Positions 6,879 through 16,400 are shown, counted from the first letter of the stretch. The stretch is DNA of 64,000 bases from Halobacterium jilantaiense (GCF_900110535.1 NZ_FOJA01000001.1:2391393-2455392); one strand, 5' to 3'. Numbers and translations are program-made. Notes: a model not told the origin generated them from the sequence alone.

Positions 6879-8132
6879 ATGAGCGAGTCGTACGTGATAA
6901 TCGGTGACGGTATCGCGGGTAGTTCCGCTGCCGAAGCCCTCCACGAAGAGGCCCCCGAGGCCGACATCACAGTCGTAACTGACGAGGGCGAGACGCTGTA
7001 CAACCGCATCCTCATCAAGGAGTTCGCGAAGGGGAAGCTCCCGGAAGCCCCTATCAGTATCCACGACCCGGACTGGTACGACGAGCGCGACATCGACCTC
7101 CGGCTGAACACCCTGGTCACGGAAGTCAACCCCGACGCCCACACCATCGAGACCCACGAGGGCGACGAAATCGGCTACGACAAGCTGCTCGTCGCGGCGG
7201 GCGGGACGCCGAACCAGCTCCCCGTGGAGAACTCCGACGCGGAGGGCGTCCACCACTTCTGGACGTTCGAGGACGCGCGCCGCATCCGCGAGCACGCCGA
7301 GGACGCCGACACCGGCGTCGTCGTGGGCGCGGGCCTGCTGGGCATCGACCTGGCGGCCATCTGCGGCGGGCAGGACGTGGACGCGAAGTACCTGATGCGC
7401 GGGAACCGCTGGTGGCGGTACGCGCTCAGCGAGGAGGGCGCGGAAATCATCCACGATGGGCTCCGCGAGAAGGGCGTCGAGCCGGTCTTCGAGTCCGGCG
7501 CGGACCACTTCGAGACGAACGACGACGGCGAGGTCGTCGCGACCGTCGACGGGAACGGCGAGCGCCACGAGTCGGACTTCGTCGGCGTCGCCATCGGCCT
7601 GGACTTCAACGTCGAGATTCTCCAGGACACGGACGCCACCATCGAGAACGGCGTCCACGTGGACGAGTTCATGCGCACCGACGTCGAGGACATCTATGCG
7701 GCCGGTGACATCACGCAGTACTGGGACACCATCCTCGACCAGCGCGCGCAGAACGGTTCCTGGGGCTCCGCGAAGCAGCAGGGCGCGCTCGCGGGGAAGA
7801 CGATGCTCGCGGACAGCGGCCACGACGTCGACATCGAGCCGTTCCGCTGGGTGTCCTCGTACTCCATCACGCACTTCGACTTCCCGTTCCTCTCCTTCGG
7901 CTTCCCGACGCTGGGCGACGAGACCTGCGAGCGGAAGTACAGCGACACGGAGTGGCGGCAGCTCGCGTTCAAGGACGGCCAGCTCGTCGGCGGCGTCCTC
8001 ATCGGGAACCTCGCGCCGCAGTCGAAGTACAAGCAGCTCATCAAGGACGAGGCGGTCGTCGCGGACCAGCAGGACGTCCTGCTGCAGGAGAACTTCGACA
8101 TCGAGGAGCTCGCGACCGCGACCCAGCAGTAG
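6879..8132 (+). CDS. NAD(P)/FAD-dependent oxidoreductase (rubredoxin/nitrite-reductase type)
   Basis: 417 residues from ATG 6879 (MSESYVIIGDGIAGSSAAE). An in-frame GTG at 6867 is less likely because the TATA-like CTTTAACCC sits 27 bases before the ATG. The protein has an N-terminal FAD-binding GDGIAG motif, a second dinucleotide-binding VVVGAGLLGIDLA around residues 145-157, and the DIYAAGDI motif around 270 that closes the FAD site. This is the pyridine nucleotide-disulfide oxidoreductase class II layout, as in NirB N-termini and rubredoxin or ferredoxin reductases. No redox-active CxxC is seen. The electron partner is unknown. Confidence 0.88.
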   Translation: MSESYVIIGDGIAGSSAAEALHEEAPEADITVVTDEGETLYNRILIKEFAKGKLPEAPISIHDPDWYDERDIDLRLNTLVTEVNPDAHTIETHEGDEIGYDKLLVAAGGTPNQLPVENSDAEGVHHFWTFEDARRIREHAEDADTGVVVGAGLLGIDLAAICGGQDVDAKYLMRGNRWWRYALSEEGAEIIHDGLREKGVEPVFESGADHFETNDDGEVVATVDGNGERHESDFVGVAIGLDFNVEILQDTDATIENGVHVDEFMRTDVEDIYAAGDITQYWDTILDQRAQNGSWGSAKQQGALAGKTMLADSGHDVDIEPFRWVSSYSITHFDFPFLSFGFPTLGDETCERKYSDTEWRQLAFKDGQLVGGVLIGNLAPQSKYKQLIKDEAVVADQQDVLLQENFDIEELATATQQ

Positions 8133-8238
8133 GCGGCCTCCGGCACCCGGTTCTCGCGTACGACTCACTCCGTTTCTGGCCTGCATCCGGGCGACGACCG
8201 CCGACAGGCTTATGCCTATATATGTGGTACGTTATCAT

Positions 8239-8252
8239 GGCACACTAGTGCC
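8239..8252 (+). promoter_or_regulatory. dyad plus SD leader before the 8262 gene
   Basis: GGCAC-ACTA-GTGCC is a perfect 5-bp inverted repeat lying between a strong TATA box (CCTATATATG, 8214-8223) and the ATG at 8262, so it covers the predicted transcription start. It is followed at 8253-8258 by GGTGAT, an exact match to the anti-SD-complementary core. A Shine-Dalgarno leader is unusual here, since most neighbours look leaderless. It may be an operator or a leader hairpin. Confidence 0.5.
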
Positions 8253-8261
8253 GGTGATTGG

Positions 8262-8495
8262 ATGAACGCAACAATCCACGCGACCGAAGCCGAGTCCCCC
8301 GCCGCGGCCGCCACAGACGGCGGCACCCACGCGCCGGTCAGGGACTTCGACGAACTCGACGACCGCGCACAGGCCGTACTCCACGAGGCAGCCGCCGACG
8401 GCACTGCCCTCATCGACGACGAGGACGCCGCGGCGTTCACAGACGGCGAGGTCGTAAAGTTCACCGGCTACTACCGCATCACCGTCGCGCGCTGA
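8262..8495 (+). CDS. small acidic haloarchaeal protein
   Basis: 77 residues, soluble and acidic. The N-terminal 25 residues are Ala/Thr-rich. The rest (DFDELDDRAQAVLHEAAADG, then AAAFTDGEVVKFTGYYRITV) looks like a compact helix-strand domain that I recall as widespread in haloarchaea, but I do not recognise a function. It has a strong TATA box and a clear SD, suggesting high expression or translational control. It is monocistronic. Confidence 0.7.
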   Translation: MNATIHATEAESPAAAATDGGTHAPVRDFDELDDRAQAVLHEAAADGTALIDDEDAAAFTDGEVVKFTGYYRITVAR

Positions 8496-8585
8496 CCCCG
8501 TGCCCGACTGCCGGACTCGTGGTCCGAGTCCCACACCCCTACCCCAACCGAAGCCGTTTTTCCCGTTCGCGTCCGAGCGTTCGTC

Positions 8586-9005
8586 ATGAGCCAATCCGGC
8601 GGGAGCACGGACATGACACTCGCGTTCGAGCTGTCCGCGCTGAAGGAACTCGCCAAGCCCGGGACCGCGTTCGCCGGGGCGCGACAGTGGACCGAGTACG
8701 TCGGCGTGGTGTCGGACGAACCCACGTACGTCGTCACGAACTTCACGCGCAAGCGCCGCATCCGCCAGGACTTCTTCTCCGGGCCGAAGAGCCGGAAGGA
8801 CAGCCTCGAATCCGTGAAAGGCCAGTTCGACACCGAGCGCCACGTCTTCGTCGGCACGAGCGACGAGGACCGCGCGCTCGCCGAGGAAGTCGGCTGGGAG
8901 TACCTCTCGCTGGAGGACGCCGCGGAGAACGCCGACTGGGAGCTCGCGGAGGACGACGAGCCGGACGCCCTCCCCGGTGAGCCCGACCGCGACGACTGGC
9001 CGTAG
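8586..9005 (+). CDS. DUF7124-like haloarchaeal protein
   Basis: 139 residues, soluble. The core from MTLAFELSALKELAKPG through FTRKRRIRQDFFSGPKSRK to RHVFVGTSDEDRALAEEVGW is well conserved in my memory of haloarchaeal genomes (named DUF7124), with a variable acidic tail. The basic patch KRRIRQDFF amid an acidic protein is notable and could contact nucleic acid. Function unknown. The start at 8586 is used, but the internal MTLAF (Met 12) may be the real start. Confidence 0.7.
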   Translation: MSQSGGSTDMTLAFELSALKELAKPGTAFAGARQWTEYVGVVSDEPTYVVTNFTRKRRIRQDFFSGPKSRKDSLESVKGQFDTERHVFVGTSDEDRALAEEVGWEYLSLEDAAENADWELAEDDEPDALPGEPDRDDWP

Positions 9006-9081
9006 CCCGAGTCGCCGCCGGACCCAATTCGTTTAGGCGACCGAGACAAGGCGGCGGCAGCCCTGTGTTCGGTCGACACAG

Positions 9082-9282
9082 ATGTCCGGTCACCCACCCG
9101 ACGCCGAGGCGATGGTCGAGCCGTGCTCGAACTGCGACCGCGAGACGCCACACTCGGTCACCGTCGAACTGCGGACGGAGAGCGACGGTGCAGCGAACCC
9201 GTCGTTCTCGCGGGAGCCGTACCGCGTCACGGAGTGCCGGCGCTGCGGCGAGGCGCTCGCCCAGCGGATGAGCGACGCCTGA
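9082..9282 (+). CDS. small zinc beta-ribbon protein
   Basis: 66 residues with two Cys pairs, PCSNCDRETPH and ECRRCGEAL, about 38 residues apart. This is the knuckle-strand-knuckle arrangement of a zinc ribbon. Haloarchaea carry many such one-domain proteins (I recall DUF7835 for this kind). Likely a zinc-stabilised adaptor; a partner is not evident from the neighbours. Confidence 0.75.
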   Translation: MSGHPPDAEAMVEPCSNCDRETPHSVTVELRTESDGAANPSFSREPYRVTECRRCGEALAQRMSDA

Positions 9283-9308
9283 CCCGGCCGCTGTTCTCCT
9301 GTATCGCG

Positions 9309-10106
9309 TCAGTTCACGTCCGTCTGCCGGAAGTACAGCTGGCTGACGGCGACAAGCACGACCGTCCCGACTGCGAGGATGGCGGCCCCCGCGACGTCGT
9401 AGATGCCGTCCACGAGGATGGCCGTCGGGTCGAAGTACCGCATCGGCGCGACCGCCCCGACCCACGCGTAGTCCGTGCTGGTGAGCAGCGATTCGAGGAG
9501 GAACAGCGCGAAGACGGTGCCGGCGGCACCGCGCTGGGCGACGCTCGCGCGGCCCGCGACGACGCTGAACGCGAGGCCGATGGCGGCGCACGCGAACAGG
9601 TACGGCAGCGAGAGCGCGTGGACGACGGCGAGGTCGACCGCGCCGACGGGGTGGCCGATGGCTCGCGTCGCGACCCAGGTCGCGGCGGCGACGACGACGT
9701 TGACGAGCACGATGCCGGGTGCGAGCGAGAGGAACTGCTCGCCGACCAGCCGAGCGCGCGAGACGGGCAGCGACAGCAGGACGTCCATCCGGCCAGACTC
9801 CACGTCGCCCGCGACGAGGGAGGCGGCGCTGTACGCGACGTAGAGCCCGAGCAGGATGACCCACGCGAACTGGTAGAGTTCGGTCGCGAGGAAGCCCTCG
9901 ATGGTGTTGAACGCGCGCAGCCCGAACGCCTCCACGAAGACGGGCGGGAGCGCGCCCACGTACTCGGCGAGGTCGAGATTCCCCGTCAGAGACGGGAAGA
10001 ACGCGGCGTACATGGCGCTGAACGCCGAGAGGCCGACGGCCAGCCCGAGCATCCCGAGCAGTCGCCTGCGGGCGCTGTACCGCGCGAGTTCAAGCACTCG
10101 AGTCAC
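9309..10106 (-). CDS. ABC-2 type transporter permease
   Basis: 265 residues from a GTG start that overlaps the upstream ATPase gene by 17 bases. About six hydrophobic helices with an extracellular loop after the first (residues 40-75), and the central SLVAGDVESGRMDVLLSLPVSRARLVGEQF motif typical of ABC-2 permeases (about 95-125). It forms a two-component exporter with the ATPase of the next entry, probably as a dimer of each. Substrate unknown. Confidence 0.9.
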   Translation of the reverse strand: MTRVLELARYSARRRLLGMLGLAVGLSAFSAMYAAFFPSLTGNLDLAEYVGALPPVFVEAFGLRAFNTIEGFLATELYQFAWVILLGLYVAYSAASLVAGDVESGRMDVLLSLPVSRARLVGEQFLSLAPGIVLVNVVVAAATWVATRAIGHPVGAVDLAVVHALSLPYLFACAAIGLAFSVVAGRASVAQRGAAGTVFALFLLESLLTSTDYAWVGAVAPMRYFDPTAILVDGIYDVAGAAILAVGTVVLVAVSQLYFRQTDVN

Positions 10107-10989
10107 CTCCGTAGAACTGGAGGAAGACGTCTTCGAGGGGCGCTTCCTCGACGTCGAGTTCGAGCAGCGAGTGCCGGTCGAGTTCGTCGACGAGCGCGTC
10201 CATCCCGCCGGTGTACGTCAGGGAGACGCGCGTCGCGCCGTCGACGCGTTCCATCGTGAGGTCCGAGACGCCGGGGAGGTCGAAAGCGTCTGCGGGTAGG
10301 TCGCCCGCGACCCGAGCCCGGACGACCTTCCCGCTGCGGTCGAGCAGCGACTGGACGTCCTCGACGGCGACCAGCCTCCCGTCGCGGATGACGGCGACGC
10401 GGTCACAGACCCGCCGCACCTCGCTGAGGACGTGGCTGGAGAACAGCGCGGTGACACCGCGGTCGCGTTCCGCGCGGAGGAAGTCGTTGAACCGCGCCTG
10501 CAGCAGGGGGTCCAGCCCCGACGTGGGTTCGTCCATCACGACGACCTCGGGGTCGTGCATGAACGCCTGGACGACCCCGAGTTTCTGGACGTTCCCCGTG
10601 GAGTACTCGCGAATCTTGCGGTCCAGCGGCGGGTCGAACAGGTCCAGTAGCTCCGCGCGCCGGCCGCCGCCCTTGATGGACTCGTGGAGGTCGAGAATCT
10701 CTCGGCCGGTCGCCTGCTCGTCGAACTGGGGGTTCGAGGGGAGAAAGCCGGTGTCGGCGAGCGCCTCGAGGCGCTCGGACTCGACGGTGGTGTCGTGGCC
10801 GAGGACGGCGACGCCGCCGGACGTGGGGGACTGCATCCCGAGCAGCGTCCGGATGGTCGTCGTCTTGCCCGCCCCGTTCGGACCGAGGAACCCGAACACT
10901 TCGCCGGCTTCGACGCCGAACGAGGCGTCGTCGACTGCGGTGAGGTCGCCGTAGCGCTTCGTGAGCGAGTCGACCTCGATGACTGCCAT
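10090..10989 (-). CDS. ABC transporter ATP-binding protein
   Basis: 299 residues from ATG 10989 (MAVIEVDSLTKRYGDLTAVD). Longer in-frame readings upstream run through the intergenic region and lack family similarity. Walker A is GPNGAGKTT at residues 36-44; Walker B VVVMDEP with the D-loop GLDP is at about 149-161. The signature motif is YSTGNVQ at about 129-135 rather than LSGGQ, a variation common in ABC-2 exporter ATPases. A C-terminal regulatory extension of about 80 residues follows. It is the first gene of the operon with the permease. Confidence 0.93.
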   Translation of the reverse strand: MAVIEVDSLTKRYGDLTAVDDASFGVEAGEVFGFLGPNGAGKTTTIRTLLGMQSPTSGGVAVLGHDTTVESERLEALADTGFLPSNPQFDEQATGREILDLHESIKGGGRRAELLDLFDPPLDRKIREYSTGNVQKLGVVQAFMHDPEVVVMDEPTSGLDPLLQARFNDFLRAERDRGVTALFSSHVLSEVRRVCDRVAVIRDGRLVAVEDVQSLLDRSGKVVRARVAGDLPADAFDLPGVSDLTMERVDGATRVSLTYTGGMDALVDELDRHSLLELDVEEAPLEDVFLQFYGGDSSA

Positions 10990-11095
10990 GCGGAGGGGTC
11001 GACAGCCGCCGGCATGAATGTTTCCCGGGCGGCGATGCGCGTACACCGGCTGCGCTCCGCGGGGCTTAACCACCGCGGCCGCCAACTGGTCGGTG

Positions 11096-11650
11096 ATGAC
11101 GGAGCCACGCGTCCCGGGCACGGACGAGGACGACGACTGGGTCGACTTGCCGTGTGGCGAGCGCGCCCACATGAAGGACTTCGACCTGGGGATGCGGGAG
11201 TACGCGTGCTCGTGTGGCGACACGCACGCGGTCGTGATGGACATGCACCCGCCGTCTCGGTTCTTCCCCGAGTCCATCGCGGACGTGCTGCGGGAGACCG
11301 TCGAGCCCGCCGAGAGCGACAACTTCGACGAGTTCGGCACCCCGCACCTGATGGGCGCGGTGATGGAGCAACTGCCCGAGGAAGTCACCGCGGTTGAGGC
11401 CGCCAACGACGGCAGCGTCGGTTACGCGATGCTGTGGGTGACGGAGATGGACGGCCGGGAACTCCACGAGGTCGTCGTGGAGCTGATGGTGGAGTTGATG
11501 GACCACGCCGTCAGTCACGCCGACGACGCGGCGGCCGAACAGTTCGAGGCGCAGATGGCGGAGTTCGACGTGAGCGAGTTCGTCGACGCCTACCGGGGTG
11601 CCCGCGAGTGGGACGACGAGTCCGGGCCGCGGGACGCCGACGCGCGCTGA
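11096..11650 (+). CDS. DUF5815 family protein
   Basis: 184 residues from ATG 11096 (MTEPRVPGTDEDDD). The N-terminal region has LPCGERAH and YACSCGDTHAVV, giving three Cys plus His that could bind a metal. Downstream are a PPSRFFPE segment and a helical C-terminus (MVELMDHAVSHADD, EFDVSEFVDAYR). The layout matches my memory of the haloarchaeal DUF5815 family. Function unknown; soluble. It diverges from the ABC operon, with a TATA-like GGCTTAACC about 30 bases before the start. Confidence 0.8.
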   Translation: MTEPRVPGTDEDDDWVDLPCGERAHMKDFDLGMREYACSCGDTHAVVMDMHPPSRFFPESIADVLRETVEPAESDNFDEFGTPHLMGAVMEQLPEEVTAVEAANDGSVGYAMLWVTEMDGRELHEVVVELMVELMDHAVSHADDAAAEQFEAQMAEFDVSEFVDAYRGAREWDDESGPRDADAR

Positions 11651-11660
11651 CTGGGTCTCT

Positions 11661-12071
11661 CTAGTCGTCGCTCACGCGGATTTCCGTGACCGAGAGGTCC
11701 TCGAGCGCGAGCGCGAGGTTGCGCTTGTTCGCCTTCCACCCCGCGTCGAAGAGGTCACCGACCACGGGGATGGAGCCGATGCCGGTGTCGAGGAGAACGT
11801 TCACGAGCATCGCGGCCAGTTTCCCCCGGGAGACGCCGAGGCGCGCGGACTCGGCGACGAGGTACAGGGAGATTGCGCCCGACGCGGCGTCGCCGCCGAC
11901 CGGCAGTACGCCGAGAAGCGGGTCGATACCCACCCTGTAGTTCGTGCCGGGGACGGGAATGGCGTCGTCGAGGGCCCACGCCACGACTTGCATGCGCTTG
12001 ACGGCCGCTTGGTTGACGTCGTCTGGCAGGTCGTCGAGGTCGAACTCGCCGCCTGGCTCAGATTCCAACAT
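11661..12071 (-). CDS. DUF4112 domain protein
   Basis: 136 residues. The domain is recognisable from DDAIPVPGTNYRVGIDPLLGVLPVGGD (about residues 35-61), the SARLGVSRGKLAAMLVNVLLD helix, and the ending GSIPVVGDLFDAGWKANKRN. DUF4112 proteins have two or three weakly hydrophobic helices and are probably membrane associated. Function unknown across bacteria and archaea. Ten bases separate its stop from that of the convergent DUF5815 gene. Confidence 0.88.
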   Translation of the reverse strand: MLESEPGGEFDLDDLPDDVNQAAVKRMQVVAWALDDAIPVPGTNYRVGIDPLLGVLPVGGDAASGAISLYLVAESARLGVSRGKLAAMLVNVLLDTGIGSIPVVGDLFDAGWKANKRNLALALEDLSVTEIRVSDD

Positions 12072-12173
12072 GGCCGAACAGAGGAGTCCCCGGCTGATAA
12101 GACTCGCTGGCCACTGGTTGGCCGGCTTGTTACCGACTGCGGCGACGCGGCCGGCGCGCCGAAGTGGCCTCGG

Positions 12174-13199
12174 TCAGTTTCCGAGTGGGCGTGCGCGGGT
12201 GGTCTCCGGAATCCAGCACAGGGCGTCGAACGCGTCCGTGTAATCGTAGGTCAGCAGCCTGTCGGTGGCGTTCCTGTCCGGGTCGAACGTCGCGCCGGTC
12301 TCGAAGTGCGGGCGGCGAGCGAGCCAGTCAGTGAGCCGTTCCTCGTCGCGTGCCGACCGGAGGTCGACGACCGCTGGCGAGTCGACCGCGTCGTCGAGCG
12401 CGGCCTCGATGGTGTCGTCCAGCGGGTCGTCGAGTTCGTGACCGGTGAGCTCGTTCTCCGTGTCTTCGGCGGTGTCGATGGCCTGGAAGCCGCCGCGAGC
12501 GAACGCGAATCCGAGCGCCCAGTAGTCGTCGCCGTGGCGGACGGCGAGGTGCTGGCCGAGCGAGGGGACGCGCTCGCCGTACTGGAGCCCGGTACGGGCG
12601 ACGTGCGCGTCGTGAGCCCAGACTGAGAGCGTGTCCGTGCCGGTGAACGCCCGCACCCACTCGGCGTTCTCGGCCATCGCTTCGTCCCGGACCTGTGCGT
12701 GCGCCAGCGTGTCGGCCTCCCGGGGGTCGTCGGGGACGTGGCGCTTGCGTTCGGTTGCCTGTTCGAGCACGCGGCAGTGCCGCCGTGCGAGCGCCACGCG
12801 GTCCTCGCTGGTCGTGGCGGCGTACTCGCCGCTGTGCGCATCGAGCTGGGCCCGAATTCGGGGAACGAGACGGTCTGCCGCGGCGACCCGCTCGTCGACA
12901 TCGTCGTCCTGCTGGGGCGGGATGCCGCCGTCGGCCGCTTCGTCGAGGTCGCCGCCCACGCCGTCGAGGAAGTCCGGGTCCACCGTCTCGAAGAACGCGC
13001 GGAGCGCGTCGACGGGGCCCTGTGTGTACTGTGCGTCGACGCCGAAGAACCGGACGTCGGCGAGGCGGTCGCGGAGCGCGTCGAGGTCGTCCGCGGGGAG
13101 TTCGGGGTCCGTCCCGTGAAGTTCGGTCGCGTGGGTTGCGAGTTCGGTGAGTCGGTCGGTGTGCTGTGCCGTCGTCGTCGTGGTGCTGTCGTCTGTCAT
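12174..13199 (-). CDS. erythromycin esterase-like protein with internal deletion
   Basis: 341 residues. The C-terminal two thirds are typical of the EreA/EreC family: VRFFGVDAQYTQGPVDAL (49-66), RDEAMAENAEWV (171-182) and VWAHDAHVAR (193-202, with the family His at 196). Family members normally have, between an N-terminal LRDRLADAR and the VRFxGxD segment, about 80-90 residues that include the GEATHG catalytic motif and a downstream Glu. Here LRDRLAD (42-48) runs directly into VRFFG (49-53), so the catalytic segment is absent while the frame is intact. Esterase activity is therefore doubtful. The start and end look normal. Confidence 0.82.
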   Translation of the reverse strand: MTDDSTTTTTAQHTDRLTELATHATELHGTDPELPADDLDALRDRLADVRFFGVDAQYTQGPVDALRAFFETVDPDFLDGVGGDLDEAADGGIPPQQDDDVDERVAAADRLVPRIRAQLDAHSGEYAATTSEDRVALARRHCRVLEQATERKRHVPDDPREADTLAHAQVRDEAMAENAEWVRAFTGTDTLSVWAHDAHVARTGLQYGERVPSLGQHLAVRHGDDYWALGFAFARGGFQAIDTAEDTENELTGHELDDPLDDTIEAALDDAVDSPAVVDLRSARDEERLTDWLARRPHFETGATFDPDRNATDRLLTYDYTDAFDALCWIPETTRARPLGN

Positions 13200-13406
13200 C
13201 GTCGGTGTGTGGCTGTCGCTGCGGCCGCGGTGGCCGTCGCTGGGCGAGTGAGAACGTGGTGTAGCCGGCGCTACCGCGCTGTGCGGGCCCGGCGGGGTGA
13301 CCCCAGCGTCACCGACGGACGAGCTTCATGCGACCGGAGACACGGACGCAGCGTAAGGCCGTTTGGGTGGTGTGGTTGTCGTTGGCGTGATTCGGGCGGC
13401 GGATTG

Positions 13407-13422
13407 CTACGATTTTCGTAAT
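13407..13422 (+). promoter_or_regulatory. candidate Lrp-type operator upstream of carB
   Basis: CTACGATTTTCGTAAT contains the dyad YTACGA-TTT-TCGTAA. A nearly identical TTACGATTTTCGCAAT lies between carA and the Lrp-family gene (19271-19286). It sits about 35-50 bases upstream of carB's TATA-like CTTATTA (13454-13460). TACGA-spaced dyads are a known type of haloarchaeal Lrp/AsnC site. Shared control of carA, carB and the regulator is the inference. Confidence 0.65.
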
Positions 13423-13464
13423 TGAGTTCCGAGCATCGCACAGTTCCGTGTAGCTTATTACGAT

Positions 13465-13479
13465 GACCGAACTTCGGTC
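13465..13479 (+). promoter_or_regulatory. perfect inverted repeat at the carB transcription start
   Basis: GACCGAA-C-TTCGGTC is a perfect 7-bp inverted repeat with a 1-base centre. It lies between the TATA-like CTTATTA (13454-13460) and the ATG at 13489, where a leaderless transcript would begin. It could be a second operator, or a repressor site distinct from the TACGA dyad upstream. Confidence 0.5.
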
Positions 13480-13488
13480 GAGTAACAC

Positions 13489-16400
13489 ATGAGCGAGGAC
13501 GACCGGACGATTCTGCTCATCGGGAGTGGACCGATCCAGATCGGTCAGGCAGCGGAGTTCGACTACTCGGGCGCACAGGCCTGCCGAGCGCTCCAGGAGG
13601 AGGGCGCACGGGTCGTGCTCGTGAACTCGAACCCCGCGACCATCATGACGGACCCGGAGATGGCCGACGCGGTGTACATCGAGCCCATCGAGCCCGACGC
13701 CATCGCCGAGGTCATCGAACAGGAGAACCCGGACGGCGTCATCGCCGGGCTCGGCGGCCAGACCGGGCTGAACGTCACGGCCGAGCTCGCCGAGCAGGGC
13801 GTCCTCGACGAGCACGACGTGGACGTGATGGGGACGCCGCTGGACACCATCTACGCGACCGAGGACCGCGACCTGTTCCGCCAGCGCATGGAGGACCTCG
13901 GGCAACCGGTGCCCGCGTCGACGACCATCGACCTCGGCGACGACGAGACGGTGACCGACATGGACGAGGTCGCGCTCCGCGAGCGCGTCGACGACGCGGT
14001 CGAGGCGGTCGGCGGGCTGCCGGTCATCGCCCGCACGACGTACACGCTCGGCGGCAGCGGCTCCGGCGTCGTCCACGACTTCGAGGAGCTGGTGAGTCGC
14101 GTGCGGAAGGGCCTGCGGCTCTCCCGGAACTCCGAGGTGCTGGTCACGGAGTCCATCTCGGGGTGGGTGGAACTGGAGTACGAGGTGATGCGGGACGCCG
14201 GCGACTCCTGTATCATCGTCTGCAACATGGAGAACATCGACCCGATGGGTATCCACACGGGCGAATCGACGGTCGTCACGCCGAGTCAGGTCATCCCGGA
14301 CGACGGCCACCAGGAGATGCGGGACGCCGCGCTCGAAGTCATCCGCGACCTCGGCATCCAGGGCGGCTGCAACATCCAGTTCGCGTGGCGCGACGACGGC
14401 ACACCGGGCGGCGAGTACCGCGTCGTCGAAGTGAATCCGCGCGTCTCCCGGTCCTCCGCGCTCGCGTCGAAGGCGACCGGCTACCCCATTGCCCGCGTCA
14501 CGGCGAAGGTCGCGCTCGGCAAGCGCCTCCACGAAATCGAGAACGAGATCACGGGCCAGACCACCGCGGCCTTCGAGCCCGCAATCGACTACGTGGTGAC
14601 GAAGGTGCCGCGGTGGCCGAACGACAAGTTCCCCGAAGTCGACTTCGAACTCTCCACGGCGATGAAGTCGACCGGGGAGGCGATGGCCATCGGGCGCACC
14701 TTCGAGGAGAGCCTGCTGAAGGCGCTGCGGTCCTCGGAGTACGACCCGAGCGTCGACTGGAACGAGGTGGGCGATGACGAGCTCCGCGCCGACTACCTCG
14801 AATCGCCGACACCGGACCGCCCGTACGCGGTCTTCGAGGCGTTCGAGCGCGGCTTCACCGTCGACGAAGTGAACGACCTCACCGGCTACCGCGACTGGTA
14901 CCTCGAACGCTTCCAGAACGTCGCAGCGGCCTCCGCGGCCGCCAGCGAGGGCGACTTCGCGACGCCCGCACAGCTCGGCTACACGAACAGCGAAGTCGCC
15001 GAACTCGCCTCCGACGGCGGTGACGTGGCGGTCGGGGACGTTGAGGAGTCGGCTCCCGACCGGACGTTCAAGCAGGTCGACACCTGCGCGGGCGAGTTCG
15101 CCGCCTCGACGCCGTACTACTACTCGGCGCGCTCCTCGGGGTCCACCCGGAACGAGGTGCAGGCCGACCGGGACGCCGAGAGCGTCGTCATCGTCGGCGG
15201 CGGCCCAATCCGCATCGGACAGGGCGTCGAGTTCGACTACTGCACGGTCCACGCCGTCCGTGCGCTGCGCGAGCAGGGCATCGAGACCCACGTCGTGAAC
15301 AACAACCCGGAGACGGTGTCGACGGACTACGACACCTCCGACGGCCTGTTCTTCGAACCCATCACCGCCGAGGAGGTCGCGGACGTCGTGGAGACGACGA
15401 ACGCCGACGGCGTGATGGTGCAGTTCGGCGGCCAGACGAGCGTCGACGTCGGCGACCCGCTCGAAGCGGAACTGGAGCGCCGCGGCCTCGACTGCGAGGT
15501 CATGGGGACCAGCGTGGACGCGATGGACCTCGCGGAGGACCGCGACCGCTTCAACCGCCTCATGGGCGAACTGGGCATCAGCCAGCCGCGGGGCGGCTCC
15601 GCGACGAGCGAGTCCGAGGCGCTCGACCTCGCGAACGAGGTCGGCTACCCGGTGCTGGTTCGCCCGAGCTACGTGCTCGGCGGGCGCGCGATGGAAGTCG
15701 TCCACGACGACGACGAACTCCGCCACTACGTCGAGGAGGCGGTCCGCGTCAGCCCGGACAAGCCGATTCTCGTCGACGAGTTCCTCGCCGACGCCGTCGA
15801 ACTCGACGTGGACGCCGTCTCCGACGGCGAGGACGTGCTGCTCGGCGGCGTGATGGAGCACGTCGAGTCCGCCGGTGTGCACTCCGGTGACTCGGCGTGC
15901 GTGATTCCGCCCCGGAGCCTCGACGACGACACCCTCGGCCGGGTGCGGGAGGTCACCGAGGAAATCGCGCAGGCGCTGGACACGGTCGGGCTGCTGAACG
16001 TCCAGCTCGCGGTGCAGGACGGCGAGGTGTACGTCCTCGAAGCGAACCCGCGCTCGTCCCGGACGGTGCCGTTCGTCTCGAAGGCGACGGGCGTCCCCAT
16101 CGCGAAGCTCGCGGCGAGGGTGATGGCGGGCGAGTCACTGGCCGACCTGGGTGCTAGTGAGGGCGTGCCCGAGCAGTACAGTGTCAAGGAGGTCGTGCTG
16201 CCGTTCGACCGCCTGCCGGAGTCGGACCCCCGGCTCGGCCCGGAGATGAAGTCCACGGGCGAGGTCATGGGCACCGCCAGCGACCCCGGGATGGCGTACT
16301 GGAAGGCACAGACCGCCGCGTTCAACGCCCCCGAGCCCGGGTCGACGGCGGTCGTCGACCTTCCGGTCGAGGGCTTCGACGAGCACTTCGAGGTCGCCGA

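Noticed and set aside
6087-8186. A 699-codon open frame antisense to the FAD oxidoreductase that extends into the Q-rich gene
   Set aside because: The translation is Asp/Val/Arg-rich in one half and Ser/Arg-rich in the other, as expected from reverse frames. The sense genes explain the region better.
10990-11406. A longer start for the ABC ATPase at 11406
   Set aside because: The extra residues overlap the divergent DUF5815 gene and have no similarity; MAVIEVDSLTKRYG is the usual ABC N-terminus.
13309-15882. A long open reading frame (857 codons) antisense to carB
   Set aside because: High G+C coding DNA with third-position G/C bias leaves long open frames on the other strand. Its predicted protein has repetitive Val/Arg/Asp/His composition and no family similarity.
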